Shown: one piece after another, positions 55,047 through 64,000 of the stretch
Layout: each line of letters opens with the position of its first letter
Position numbering within the stretch: the first letter of the stretch is position 1
NCBI GenBank assembly: GCA_963922205.1
Contig: CAWUHX010000273.1
Coordinates: 310,001-374,000, forward strand
DNA: 64,000 nucleotides
From: Romanomermis culicivorax
Taxonomy: Eukaryota; Nematoda; Enoplea; Mermithida; Mermithidae
Direction of reading: 5' to 3'
Position numbers and translations under genes: made by a program
The notes under the pieces: model-generated
What the model saw: the letters and a program-made list of their open reading frames with translations, nothing else
Told to the model about the DNA's origin: nothing
The model's database searches: none

Positions 55047-56570
55047 TTACAATGGTGCTTCTTTTAGGCTCCTAAAAGCCTGATGATGAACCTCCATAAT
55101 TTCCCAAACACAGTTCTTCCCAGTTAATTTATACAATGGTTCAGTGTGTTTAGCCAACCCTGGTATGAATTTTTTACACCACTGCAACATTCCTAAAAAC
55201 CTTTGCAGTTTACGTTTAGACTCTGGGAAAGGGAAATCATTAATAGCTTTGACCTTTTTCGGATCTGGGGAAACTCCATCTGAGTTTAAGATATGTCCTA
55301 AAAAATAGACTCTCTCTGGCAGAAATTCACACTTCTCCGGCTTCAAGGTCAAATGAGCCTTTCTTAGAGCTTGCAGGACTAGCTCTAAATTAACAAAGTG
55401 TTCCTCAAACGTATTTGAGAACACAATTATATCGTCTATATATACTAGACAGATCTTCCATACATATGGATGCAAAACTCTTTCCATCATGCGCTGGAAC
55501 TCTGCTGGCGCATTTTTTACGCCAAAGGGCATGACTTTCAATTGATAAAGCCCTTCTTGGCATATGAAAGCAGTTTTTTCCTTGCTTTCTTCATCCATTG
55601 GCACTTGCCAATACCCTGTCTTGAGATCTAACGTGGTATAAAACTTTGCTTTACCTAAACAGTCTAGATAGTCTTCCATTCTAGGAATGGGATACTTATC
55701 ATCCTTGGTAACATCATTTATACCCCTAAAGTCCACTACTGGTCACTTGGTACCATCCTTTTTACGTACTAGAAATAACGGAGCTGCCCAAGGCGACTTT
55801 GATGGCTCAATTACACCCTTTTGGAGCATATCTTGGACATGCTCATGAACAAGTGGCCATAAATTAATGGCTGTCCTGTGGTACCTTTTTGCCACAGGTG
55901 CCGCATCGCCTGTATTTATTTTACAGGTTAAGTAGGGTGTAGTAGTTGGAGGATCATTGGGCTAGCTGAACACCTCTCTATATTTTGCGAGACATCGTAG
56001 AGCTTGTTCCAATTGTTCTGATGGTATGTTGGATTTAACCAGCATACTGTACAAAGCTTCCATGAATTCTTTCTCATCCGATTGAGTCGAATCAGGTCTA
56101 GCCTGGACTGCACTGGTTTGCAGCTTCTTCAAATCCTCAACTATCTTCTCCTTCAGTTGATCTTGGTTATCGGCATCACACAACACTGAATTAGTATGGC
56201 CAATTATTTGATTACTTTTCAAATGGCATCCTGATCCTGTGTTGTTGGATACCGTAACTACAAAATCATCTTTGGTACCATCTACTATGGTACTATCTAT
56301 GTGGAACCTTTCTTCATTTTCTTCAGATTCTATTATGATTCCATTAAGGCGATTTTCGCCTACCTTGTCCCAAAGCTTTGCTTTCAGAAGTATATCAGTA
56401 CCACTAGGTAATTAGATTGGGTTCACACTCACCACTGGCACCGAAACCTTTAGTAGACAAATCTTTGGCTGACATTGGTCGGCAGCACTCATCGTAGATT
56501 CTGTGGCGCTCGAGGTCATGACCTCACCAGAATTTGTTTGGGGCTGGTCGGGCCTCACGTATATCCGCTG
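55047..56570 (-). pseudogene. pol: Protease-RT linker and RT of retroelement 3, stop-interrupted
   Basis: A single frame is cut by TAA (about 56412), TAG (55962) and TGA (just before 55736), and ended by TAA (55047). RT blocks are intact: VVDFRGINDV, TTLDLKTGYWQVP, MPFGVKNAPAEFQ and YIDD. The TGA falls where related RTs usually have Arg (DGT-K-stop-PVVDFR). The thumb and connection follow (FLGMLQWCKKFIPGLAKH). Confidence 0.85.
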
Positions 56571-57695
56571 CTAATGGTTGTTGAGCGTCATCGTCCTATT
56601 CCTGAAATCTATTATGGCTCCTACCTGAGGATGAGCCAAAAAGCCTGTTCCCACAATTAAATTTTCACCTGCTTCAGGAATTACAATTGCTTCTACGGGG
56701 AACTGTCCACACAATGTATCCATCCTAAATTGGATATACCCATGGGCTTGGACTGTTTTACCATTGGCTACAGTAACATTTAATATCCTCAGATATTCAG
56801 TGTAATCTGGACCCAAAGTTTCTTTCAGAAACTTATCTGACATTACAGTACATTGAGCTCCTGTGTCAATTAAAGCCAATGTCTTACGACCTCCTATAAC
56901 AACCTCAATGTGGAATGGGGCTGTTCGGGGGTAAGTATCCAGCAAATGTAATTCCTGAGGACTAGCTGGTGTGCCTCTCTTTCCTACTTGTACCAATGGT
57001 ACTACCATTTGTGGTGCAATTGCATTCATTTGAACAATGCTACCCAATACAACATTTGGGCAGTTCACTCTCTGATTTACTTCACCCAAAGGATTCATTT
57101 GTGATTGCCTTGCAACCATTACACTCGAATAATCCTTCTGGGGCGGCTGATTTGTGAATTGACCTTGTTGAAGAGTCTGAGTTGGACCTGTAATAGCCTG
57201 AGGTGGCTGAGGTTGCTGTAATGCAGCCTGCTGTTGGTATTGCTGCATCTGCTGGAACTGCTTTTGCAGTTCTTTCTGTCTTTTGAATTCGAGAAACTCA
57301 TTATAGTCAGAATTCTGTTGGTAACACTCATGGCTATCCTGATAACCTGAATAGCCTATATTATACGCACCTCTACCTCTACTATAAAAGTTGGCATTGG
57401 GGTAACCTCCTCTACCTCTATAGTTACCTCTAGCAAAATTGTTGAAGCCTCCCCTGTTGAAGCTAGGGAAGCTGGCTCTGCCTCTGCTCCTGTGCTCGGA
57501 TAACACTCTCAATGTCCTGCAGTCTGCAGTATTATGTGTTATGTTCTTATGGAACTCACACCATGGCTTTGTCGGATCTCGGGAAACTTGATGTCCCTGG
57601 CTGGTGCCAGGTATGGCCACATCAGACCGATTTTCCATTTGTCTACTATCAACCTTTTGCTGAAGCTGATCGAACCTTTCGACCAGTTGTACCAT
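56571..57695 (-). CDS. pol: Nucleocapsid and protease of retroelement 3
   Basis: 374 codons in frame with gag. A zinc-knuckle variant WCEFHKNITHNTADC has C46, H49, H54 and C59 (CHHC). RG/RGG-rich and Q-rich stretches follow (about 68-180). Retropepsin has ALIDTGAQCTVMSDKFL with D277-T-G and a C-terminal ENLIVGTGFL. Downstream the same frame runs on past a TAG at 56571 and further stops. Confidence 0.85.
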   Translation of the reverse strand: MVQLVERFDQLQQKVDSRQMENRSDVAIPGTSQGHQVSRDPTKPWCEFHKNITHNTADCRTLRVLSEHRSRGRASFPSFNRGGFNNFARGNYRGRGGYPNANFYSRGRGAYNIGYSGYQDSHECYQQNSDYNEFLEFKRQKELQKQFQQMQQYQQQAALQQPQPPQAITGPTQTLQQGQFTNQPPQKDYSSVMVARQSQMNPLGEVNQRVNCPNVVLGSIVQMNAIAPQMVVPLVQVGKRGTPASPQELHLLDTYPRTAPFHIEVVIGGRKTLALIDTGAQCTVMSDKFLKETLGPDYTEYLRILNVTVANGKTVQAHGYIQFRMDTLCGQFPVEAIVIPEAGENLIVGTGFLAHPQVGAIIDFRNRTMTLNNH

Positions 57696-57806
57696 CTCTT
57701 TAGAAATTTTTAATAGAAGGAATTCTTTCTTACCTTTTTCGGTCTGAGCCCTAGGGGCTTCCCGAATTGGAATCTCTTCTATTTCAGGAGAATCACTCCT
57801 TGACCT

Positions 57807-59120
57807 TTAGGTTTGGGCCGGTACCTGATTACCTACAGTTTGATATGGTTGCCGAAACCCTTGTCTCTGGCCTTGCTGATATCCTTCTGACTGATTCCTA
57901 GCAACTACGGCAATTTCAGGATCATGCCCACTAGGCATACCTACTTCATTAATAACAATAGGATCCTGTTGTGTACCCATAGGTCCGTATCTTTGAAAGG
58001 CATTTTTGTACCTACGTTCAATATCATAAACCTCTACTGCTAAATCATACCAGGTTCTAAAGATATGTTTCGAATTTTTCAGTTCAGACTGAAATGTGGG
58101 ATCACTCTTATATGTAAAGGTGTCAATAATCAGCCTCTGTTTTGAATGATAATCTAAATCACCCTCGACTAGTTCCACTAATATACTGACCCTTTTTAAA
58201 AACTCTACGGCCTGTTCATTGGGTCTCTGTTGGATCTCAAACAACTCCCTGGTTAACGTTTCCAAGTTACACTCAGGTGCAAAGACATTTATAATGGCTC
58301 TCCTGGCCTCCCTATAGGTCATGTTGTCTCCTGCAACAGCCTTGGGTCTATCTTTAGAAAGAATCAGCAGTGCTTCATATTTAGCTGACTCAGGTGTATC
58401 CCTATGGAATTCCCCTTCAAGTGCTGTTAGAAAGCTAAGCACCTGCTGAATTACCATACCCTCATCTAAAAGTTTGGGTAACACACCTTTAACGATATTC
58501 CTAACAACAATCTCTTGTGCCAAATTATTTGTTGGCATTTCCCTCTGATCATAAGCTGCTGTTAACACTGGATCAATATCAGAGTTGAGAGATTGCAGCA
58601 TAACTCTATTTCGATCTCGTTGAGGTGGTACACCTATTTGATTTGATGGTATATTGTCACTGTCAAACCTATAATCCCTATATGGGAAACATGCCAGTTG
58701 ATCTGGTCTAAGGGTATTTGGATCAACTATGTTTCCTCTACCATCATAGACCACTCTTGTTAAAGTTGGATGCTGCGAAGCTATCTGATTTGAATTCCTG
58801 AAGTCTGCCGATTGCTCAGCTCCCTCGAATCGAAAATCTCTAGCTGGACCTCTCCAACTTTTGGGCTCAAAGTTAAGCCTTTGCCCTTGATCAATTTCAG
58901 GCCTATTACTAGGCCCTGCGCCTGCATTCATTTCAGCAGAGAGACGGTTGTCTATTTCTGCATCTCTATTACATGGTCTAACCTGTCTATCCGGCTCCTG
59001 TCGGCGACTGTCGGCTTCTCTCTTATTGTGCTCGGTGGCGGCATTCGCGATGATGTTGAACAAGGCTTCGATGGTCCCTTTTAATTCACCTAGCTGCGTC
59101 GCCAACTCTTGATTGGACAT
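57807..59120 (-). CDS. gag: Gag of retroelement 3 (matrix/capsid part)
   Basis: 437 codons. Starts [21 protein letters not shown] charged N-terminal half leads to an alpha-helical capsid-like C-terminal half: [20 protein letters not shown], then [20 protein letters not shown], the Ty3 gag core motif. A TAA ends it, and the same frame continues at once into the nucleocapsid-protease segment. A separate ORF at 59207-59599 lies upstream in another frame, a possible leader peptide or damaged N-terminal part. Confidence 0.8.
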   Translation of the reverse strand: MSNQELATQLGELKGTIEALFNIIANAATEHNKREADSRRQEPDRQVRPCNRDAEIDNRLSAEMNAGAGPSNRPEIDQGQRLNFEPKSWRGPARDFRFEGAEQSADFRNSNQIASQHPTLTRVVYDGRGNIVDPNTLRPDQLACFPYRDYRFDSDNIPSNQIGVPPQRDRNRVMLQSLNSDIDPVLTAAYDQREMPTNNLAQEIVVRNIVKGVLPKLLDEGMVIQQVLSFLTALEGEFHRDTPESAKYEALLILSKDRPKAVAGDNMTYREARRAIINVFAPECNLETLTRELFEIQQRPNEQAVEFLKRVSILVELVEGDLDYHSKQRLIIDTFTYKSDPTFQSELKNSKHIFRTWYDLAVEVYDIERRYKNAFQRYGPMGTQQDPIVINEVGMPSGHDPEIAVVARNQSEGYQQGQRQGFRQPYQTVGNQVPAQT

Positions 59121-59677
59121 TTCAAGAGCTCTTTCCTGCAGTTGGAATCGCTCTTGCTCCTGCGGGATCCTCTTTAATTGTCAATCAATTTAGGGGTCCC
59201 TTTCTTCTAAATTCGGTCGAAATTCGGGCGTAATAATGTCCCTCTTCGGTCCTCCCAATTCGACCTTTGGCAGTGACCTTTTAAAATTTCGCAGTGGCGG
59301 TTTATCGGCATCTGGGTTCGGATTTGTCGGGCCTGCCTCCTGCGGATTGAAGCAATCGCTGGTGGGCAATCTAAAGGTAGGCCCACATCTTGCGGCATAA
59401 AATGCATTGCATTCTGCTGCAATGCATGAACCCTCGCCCGAGTTTGATCTGGGATCACAGGGTCTGGAGCAGCATGCTGTTGCTGATCTCCATCTCCCAA
59501 ATTTACAAGATTCCCAGCACTGGCCACTCTGGGTGGTGATCTATTTAAAGTATTACCTCTCAGTATCCTTTCGTTAGGCATTTTAAATCCTGCTAACATT
59601 CTGTAGAAACCTGGAGGATTTTCTTTTCTCCTAGTCTGACTACAAAGTTCCGTGGTGAGGAGTTAAAAGCCACCACT

Positions 59678-60288
59678 TGTTGCGCAGGTCTTTTCTTAAG
59701 AGGCATAAGAAAAGATGGCGACTTCTGGTCTGAACTGACCTGTTAGAACTAATCCCTTGGCTAAGCCTCAGTCATAGTGCAACAGTCCGGTTCCCGAGAC
59801 CTACAACAACAAAGATACTTTAACTTAGAAGCGGGGCCTCACCAGAGAGCTCCCCAGTCTCCTAGCTGAGACAAGGAATCCCCTCAGGGATAAACTCACT
59901 TGGATAGAACCCTTAGTGGGTTTCCCAAGGCTTGCTGACTGCAAGCTGGCGCCTGGGCCTGTGGCCCTCCGCCTTCGTCGATCGGCGATGTCTAAATAAT
60001 AATCAAATATATAAAACAATAATTCCGACGAAATATCAAAAAAAAATGTGGACTGACCACAGTCCAAAATATGCAAATAAAGACGTAGATGCTGGGAAAT
60101 ATTTTATGGACACCAGCAAAATATTATAACAATATTATAAAAATAGGACAAATGATTTTTACTATCTTTCTTGGTCTTTCTGTGGTGCTCCACTTCTATG
60201 CAAAAATGTCTGTGCCGCTGGTCATCCATTTGTTCGATTTGCATGGCAATTTCCCCATGCGACTTTGCCATCAAGAGGGTGCCCAACA
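59678..60288 (-). repeat. 5' LTR of retroelement 3
   Basis: 611 bp. Its inner edge is followed on the minus strand by AG, then TGGTGGCTTTTAACTCC (59659-59675), a possible primer binding site. Confidence 0.9.
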
Positions 60289-60450
60289 CACAATTTTCCC
60301 ATCAAAAAAAATTTAAAAAAAATTCAAATTTTTATTCCATGCACACAAAAGTGGTACAGTATGACACTCTTAAATAAGTATAATTTATTACGTACATGTC
60401 TACTTACTGTAAAGTCATTCACCTCTTACCTTTTGCTCTTGCCATAGAGG

Positions 60451-60775
60451 GGTTTGCTGGTCTTACAGGCCTACCCCCTAATGTTGGCAATAGCAACATC
60501 TCATGTTGCTGCATAGGGATTTGTTGGTCATACAGCCCCATCTCTGACATCTGCAACAGCAACATCCCATGCTGCTGCATTGGGGTAGCTAGTCTCACAG
60601 CCCTATCCCTGATGTCTGCAACAGCAATGCCTCATGTTGCTGCATCCAGGTTTGTTGGTCTTATGGCCCTACCCCTGACATCGGCAACAGCTACATTTCA
60701 TATCACTGCATCTGGGCTCGCTGGTCTTACAGCCCTATCCCTGACGTCTGCAGCAGCAAAATGTCATTGTGGCAA
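60451..60775. repeat. 66-bp tandem repeat, about five units
   Basis: Units start at 60451, 60517, 60583, 60649 and 60715, exactly 66 bp apart. Consensus elements are GGTTTGTTGGTCTTACAGCC, CTGACATCTGCAACAGCAAC and CATGTTGCTGCAT. Because 66 is a multiple of three, a 147-codon ORF stays open across it; it is most likely not a gene. Confidence 0.82.
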
Positions 60776-62464
60776 CTCATATCCTGAGCACCTGCTATCA
60801 GCGCCTTGGGCACATGTTGGTTTACAACCCCACTCTTGACCTCTGCACCAGATTACTGTTGGTGTTTTGAGTTTGCCATTTGAGCAGTATATGGTCATTG
60901 GTGCCTCACCTTACTGCCTTTGTGCTTTAACTGGAGGTTTGAAGGAGTTACACTCAGCCTGAGCTGGTTGGCTACTCTGCCTAAGTGAATGTCTGGCACT
61001 TGTGATCAATATTCCCTGTGTTTGACATCCACAAAAACATAGTAGCCTTCTCCTATTATTTTTCATCACTTGAATTTTTCTCCTTCTCTGAGCTTTCTTT
61101 TATGATCTTCTTTAGTGTCCCCTCCATAGTGGTTCCCCAGGAGCCGCAGCACAGCCTCCGGCTGGGCCTTAAGTGTATAGGGCCCCTGTAATATACTATA
61201 ACTGCACTGAAACACCTTCATTAGCAGGCCTAATGATGTTTGAACTAGAGTCGCCACAGCCCAAAGTCTGCCTCTGTAGTTTTCCCATAGTCATCACTCT
61301 GTCCGGAAACTTGCTTGAGTCAGGCAACCCTGCTAGAGTCCCCCTAAGCAATATACACTTGTCTAAGGCTTAGTTTCCCTTTTCTACTGACTGAATGTCA
61401 GAAGGAGCACCTTGTACCCATGCATCCTTTTAATGCTAGAGTACACCTCAGCATCTTTACTTATTTAGGGCTTAGTTTCCATTTTTTACTGACTGAGTGT
61501 CAGTGAAGCACCTTGGTACCCTGCTTCTCTTCTGCAACCTCTCAACTGAATGACCTGCAAACCTGGCCACCAGCTGCATTTAATACTCCTGAAGAGTGTC
61601 TGTTCTGTTTAAAGTGTGAGCTCCCGTTTTGGGCATGGCTGTAAATACTTGTGAAGTTGTTCTCCAAGAAACCTTCTGTGTGGTCCATCTCACAGCACAG
61701 AGATCCCTATTGCTCCTGGTGAGTGGGGCCTGTTAAGTAACTGCACAGCCCCTTTATGTCAACATGGTTGTAAATTAGTTATGTCCATATTTATCCCCCT
61801 AAGTTTAGTTTAAGTTGAGCCCATTAACTTATTTTTGAGCCACTTCATGCGCTACTCCTGGTGAGTAGGATCTTGTCCACAATGAGTCCACCTTGCCATA
61901 AGGTTTGTATTTTAGTAGCCACAGTTGGCCTCCAGATAAATTTCTTTCCTGAGTGGGCTTTCCATTCTCAGACCTAATTGGACATCTACCATTTCATTCT
62001 CAGGCTGGAGTAACCACCAATTTAGCTAAAATTAGTTATTTGCACTAAAATTGTTGGGTCCACACTTCATTTTCAAACTTCAAGTTGGGGTCACCCCCAC
62101 AATTCAGGCTATGCCTACAGTTCTAACAGGTAACCAGATAAATTCTCTTCTGTGTTCACTTGACACCTATAAGCTGGTTATTTTGGTTGCTATAGCCTTG
62201 CTATTTTCATTAGCTTCCTCATTCCCATGGTCGCTAGTTCACAATTCGAAAAGAACAAGCCATTTATGCTTGTCAAAACACCATCCCGTAGAGGGAGAGA
62301 TCCTCACACGCTCCTTCTTTGCCAAGTCAAAATAGTAACATTTACTTTTTACAAAATAGAGACACCTATGCATTCTTCTTATTTAAGTACCCTGTCAGTA
62401 CCAACCAATCAGCCTCCCTCTACTCAATTTGACAGAATTGCTCAACAAGCAGAACAATGAGTTC
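60776..62464. other. Unassigned sequence, no gene seen
   Basis: Moderate GC. ACTGACTGA(A/G)TGTCAG recurs at 61385-61400 and 61485-61502 in similar contexts (CTTAGTTTCC), hinting at an old duplication. No coding region. Confidence 0.45.
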
Positions 62465-62639
62465 TAGCCACCCTACAGGAGAACAAATCCTCAAAAATGC
62501 CTAAATCTAAAGTTGACCTCCCAGCACAGATTGAGAACACAGTCCAAGCGGCATTTGAAAATGTGCTTGGACCATTGAACCAAAAGTCAGAAGTCATGAC
62601 TAGTTGGAGGCACCCTCCCCTGTCTAGTTTCATATCTCC

Positions 62640-63545
62640 CCCTATTTTTTGAGTGCTTTTGGTGAATCAATTGCTGATTTTATATCCCACTTGACCCATT
62701 TCTTCACACTGCAAAGTGTGAATGAAACTGATCATGCATATAAATTCGCCTTTTTGGAGTCATGCCTCACTGGTGCTACTTTCGTCGCCTATTGGGACTT
62801 TAGCAGTGGAACTCCACAACCTACCCACTATGATGAATTCATGACTTTTTTCAGAAATGAATTTCCCGTCAGGTGTGATTCAGATTTGCATCAGCAGCTG
62901 ATCCAAGATTGCCTGCATCAGCAATAGTCTATCTTGAACACCTCAAAAGACTGTCCTGGGAAGCTTACTCAGAACTCGTGACTGACATTAGGGATTCTAT
63001 CATTAAGTCTTTTTTTGAGAAGGTTGAAACCTGCCCTATGAGATAGTATTAAGTTCAGGGAGTTTTTGACTCTTAAAGAGACACTAAAAGCAGATTGCTA
63101 TGCAGAATCCCAGATTTTCAAGGATGAGATTCAATTCACTGCACCATCTAATGCTGCTTTCTCTTCAGAACAAAAAACCAGTGGATTTCTTCCCAACATG
63201 CAATGCAACAACAACAATGGTCATCCAGCAAATGCTGCTCCATCATCATCATCTGCCAATGAGGTACCACTTCATGGTATACACAATCGCCATCAGCAGC
63301 ACCATTGCAGCCAACACCTAACCCAGGCCAACACCTGTCGAGTGCCCATTTGCAAATGTGCTCATTCCATGGCCAGTTCACACACAGCAATACTGATTGC
63401 CAGGCACAACATCTAGCAATGCTGTTGCCACCAATGCCCACCATTGCCGTTTTTGTCAAACTCAAGTGCATACCACAGACTGATGTGACCAGCCCTGCCC
63501 ACATTTTCATCAAATTCAGATGCATCATGCGAACGCCTGTCTGCA
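62640..63545 (+). pseudogene. gag: Degenerate gag fragment related to retroelement 1
   Basis: 62649-62927 encodes ADFISHLTHFFTLQSVNETD and FRNEFPVRCDSDLHQQLIQD, parallel to SDWIEKLTHFMTLQGIGDND and DGRDSDLHQQLLYDRKQ in gag of retroelement 1. After stops and frame changes, KFREFLTLKETLKADCYAES (about 63055-63115) matches KYREFGTLNEAAKTARYTES. At 63440-63490 HCRFC with a following His and Cys looks like a worn zinc knuckle. There is no pol or LTR nearby inside the window. Confidence 0.7.
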
Positions 63546-64000
63546 ACACATTCTGCAGACAAATTTGGGTGAGAATTGATATAGTAATCCAGGTAGTGCT
63601 TCACACCAGGTACCCAGGTATTTCAGGTACCCGGGTACCCAGCTCAATTTTCTGAATGAAACCCAAGTGCTACCCGGGTACCCTGGTAGACCTGGCTACC
63701 CGGGTCTGAATATGATATTGTATAAACAAAATATTTATATACTATTACTTGTATTTATGTGCAGTTACAGAGAATGAATATATTTTCCTTTATTAATTTA
63801 GTGCATGTACCTACTCAATATGTTAACAAGGCTGCTTATGGCTCTCAAAAAGTCACAGTAATGTTTTTTTAGCAACAAAAAGTCTATGCCTTTTAACAAT
63901 GAAGCACAAAATGGAAATATAAAAAAATCTTCGAGAAATTATGCAGGTGTGAAATATTGGTACTCAATACTGTATGAGAAAACAATAAAAGTTGGAGAGG
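63546..64000. other. Unassigned sequence with GGTACCCGGGTA repeats
   Basis: 63600-63710 has clustered, self-complementary CAGGTACCC/GGGTACCC motifs. The rest is AT-rich with no gene. Confidence 0.45.

Larger units (their letters stand above)
45773..60288 (-). mobile_element. Retroelement 3: 14.5-kb Ty3/Gypsy with exonuclease and accessory genes
   Basis: LTRs 45773-46384 and 59678-60288 have TGTTG...CAACA ends. A 4-bp duplication CACA (45769-45772, 60289-60292) proves that the whole span is one insertion. On the minus strand: LTR, gag, protease, RT, RNase H, integrase, a 1.2-kb gap, a DEDDy-type exonuclease ORF, a second long structural-like coding region, LTR. Typical Ty3 elements are 5-8 kb, so about 5.6 kb is extra. 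The LTRs differ by several substitutions and indels, so it is not recent. The gag-pol frame has many stops. Confidence 0.9.

Noticed and set aside
52767..59120. Alternative genetic code (TAA/TAG as Gln)
   Set aside because: tra2 ends in TAA at the expected place after RS2, and the intact retroelement 1 frames end with normal stops, so standard code is simpler.
60451..60775. CRISPR-like regular spacing
   Set aside because: The 66-bp units are contiguous with no unique spacers, and the DNA is eukaryotic.
60396..60839. 147-codon ORF
   Set aside because: Produced by the 66-bp tandem repeat staying in frame; no recognisable protein.

Overview
This is invertebrate-type nuclear DNA. It is AT-rich and carries a spliced host gene with GT-AG introns, long repeat-filled introns, eukaryotic DNA transposons and Ty3/Gypsy LTR retrotransposons. 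No bacterial feature is visible. I cannot name the species. The one clear host gene is a transformer-2 (tra2) homolog, and almost everything else is mobile DNA in nested layers.

Region 1 (1-21.2 kb): eight exons of tra2 on the + strand (1432-20559, 264 codons plus stop) encode RS1, one RRM, the [10 protein letters not shown] linker and a short RS2. Two introns are huge. Intron 6 was probably about 109 bp before a hAT-like element (12682-19977, 8-bp target duplication) landed in it and then collected further elements, including a roughly 3-kb palindrome. Intron 2 holds more hAT-like MITEs with 8-bp target duplications, a PIF/Harbinger-like element and a repeat family with a GC-rich palindromic core. 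A tRNA-like sequence lies upstream of the gene and a TA-flanked MITE downstream.

Region 2 (21.3-33.2 kb): a PIF/Harbinger-like element contains a hAT-like element with a zinc-finger exon, and inside that a young 9.5-kb Ty3/Gypsy element on the minus strand (21623-31136). Its order is LTR-gag-envelope-like glycoprotein-protease-RT-RNase H-integrase-LTR.

Region 3 (34.0-44.1 kb): an older, decayed relative on the + strand has the same gag-glycoprotein-pol order. Its 5' LTR is split by a solo LTR (34091-34921).

Region 4 (45.8-60.3 kb): a 14.5-kb minus-strand Ty3/Gypsy element has 0.61-kb LTRs and a CACA target duplication. Downstream of integrase it carries an open reading frame with all the hallmarks of a DEDDy 3'-5' exonuclease, then a second long coding region with an acidic middle, a helical part and an RGG tail. 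Its gag-pol frame is cut by nine in-frame stops, yet I see no frameshift.

Region 5 (60.3-64 kb): a 66-bp tandem repeat, unassigned sequence and a degenerate gag fragment related to the region 2 element.

The strongest candidates for something new are the envelope-like gene placed between gag and pol in two separate copies, and the exonuclease-carrying giant retrotransposon.
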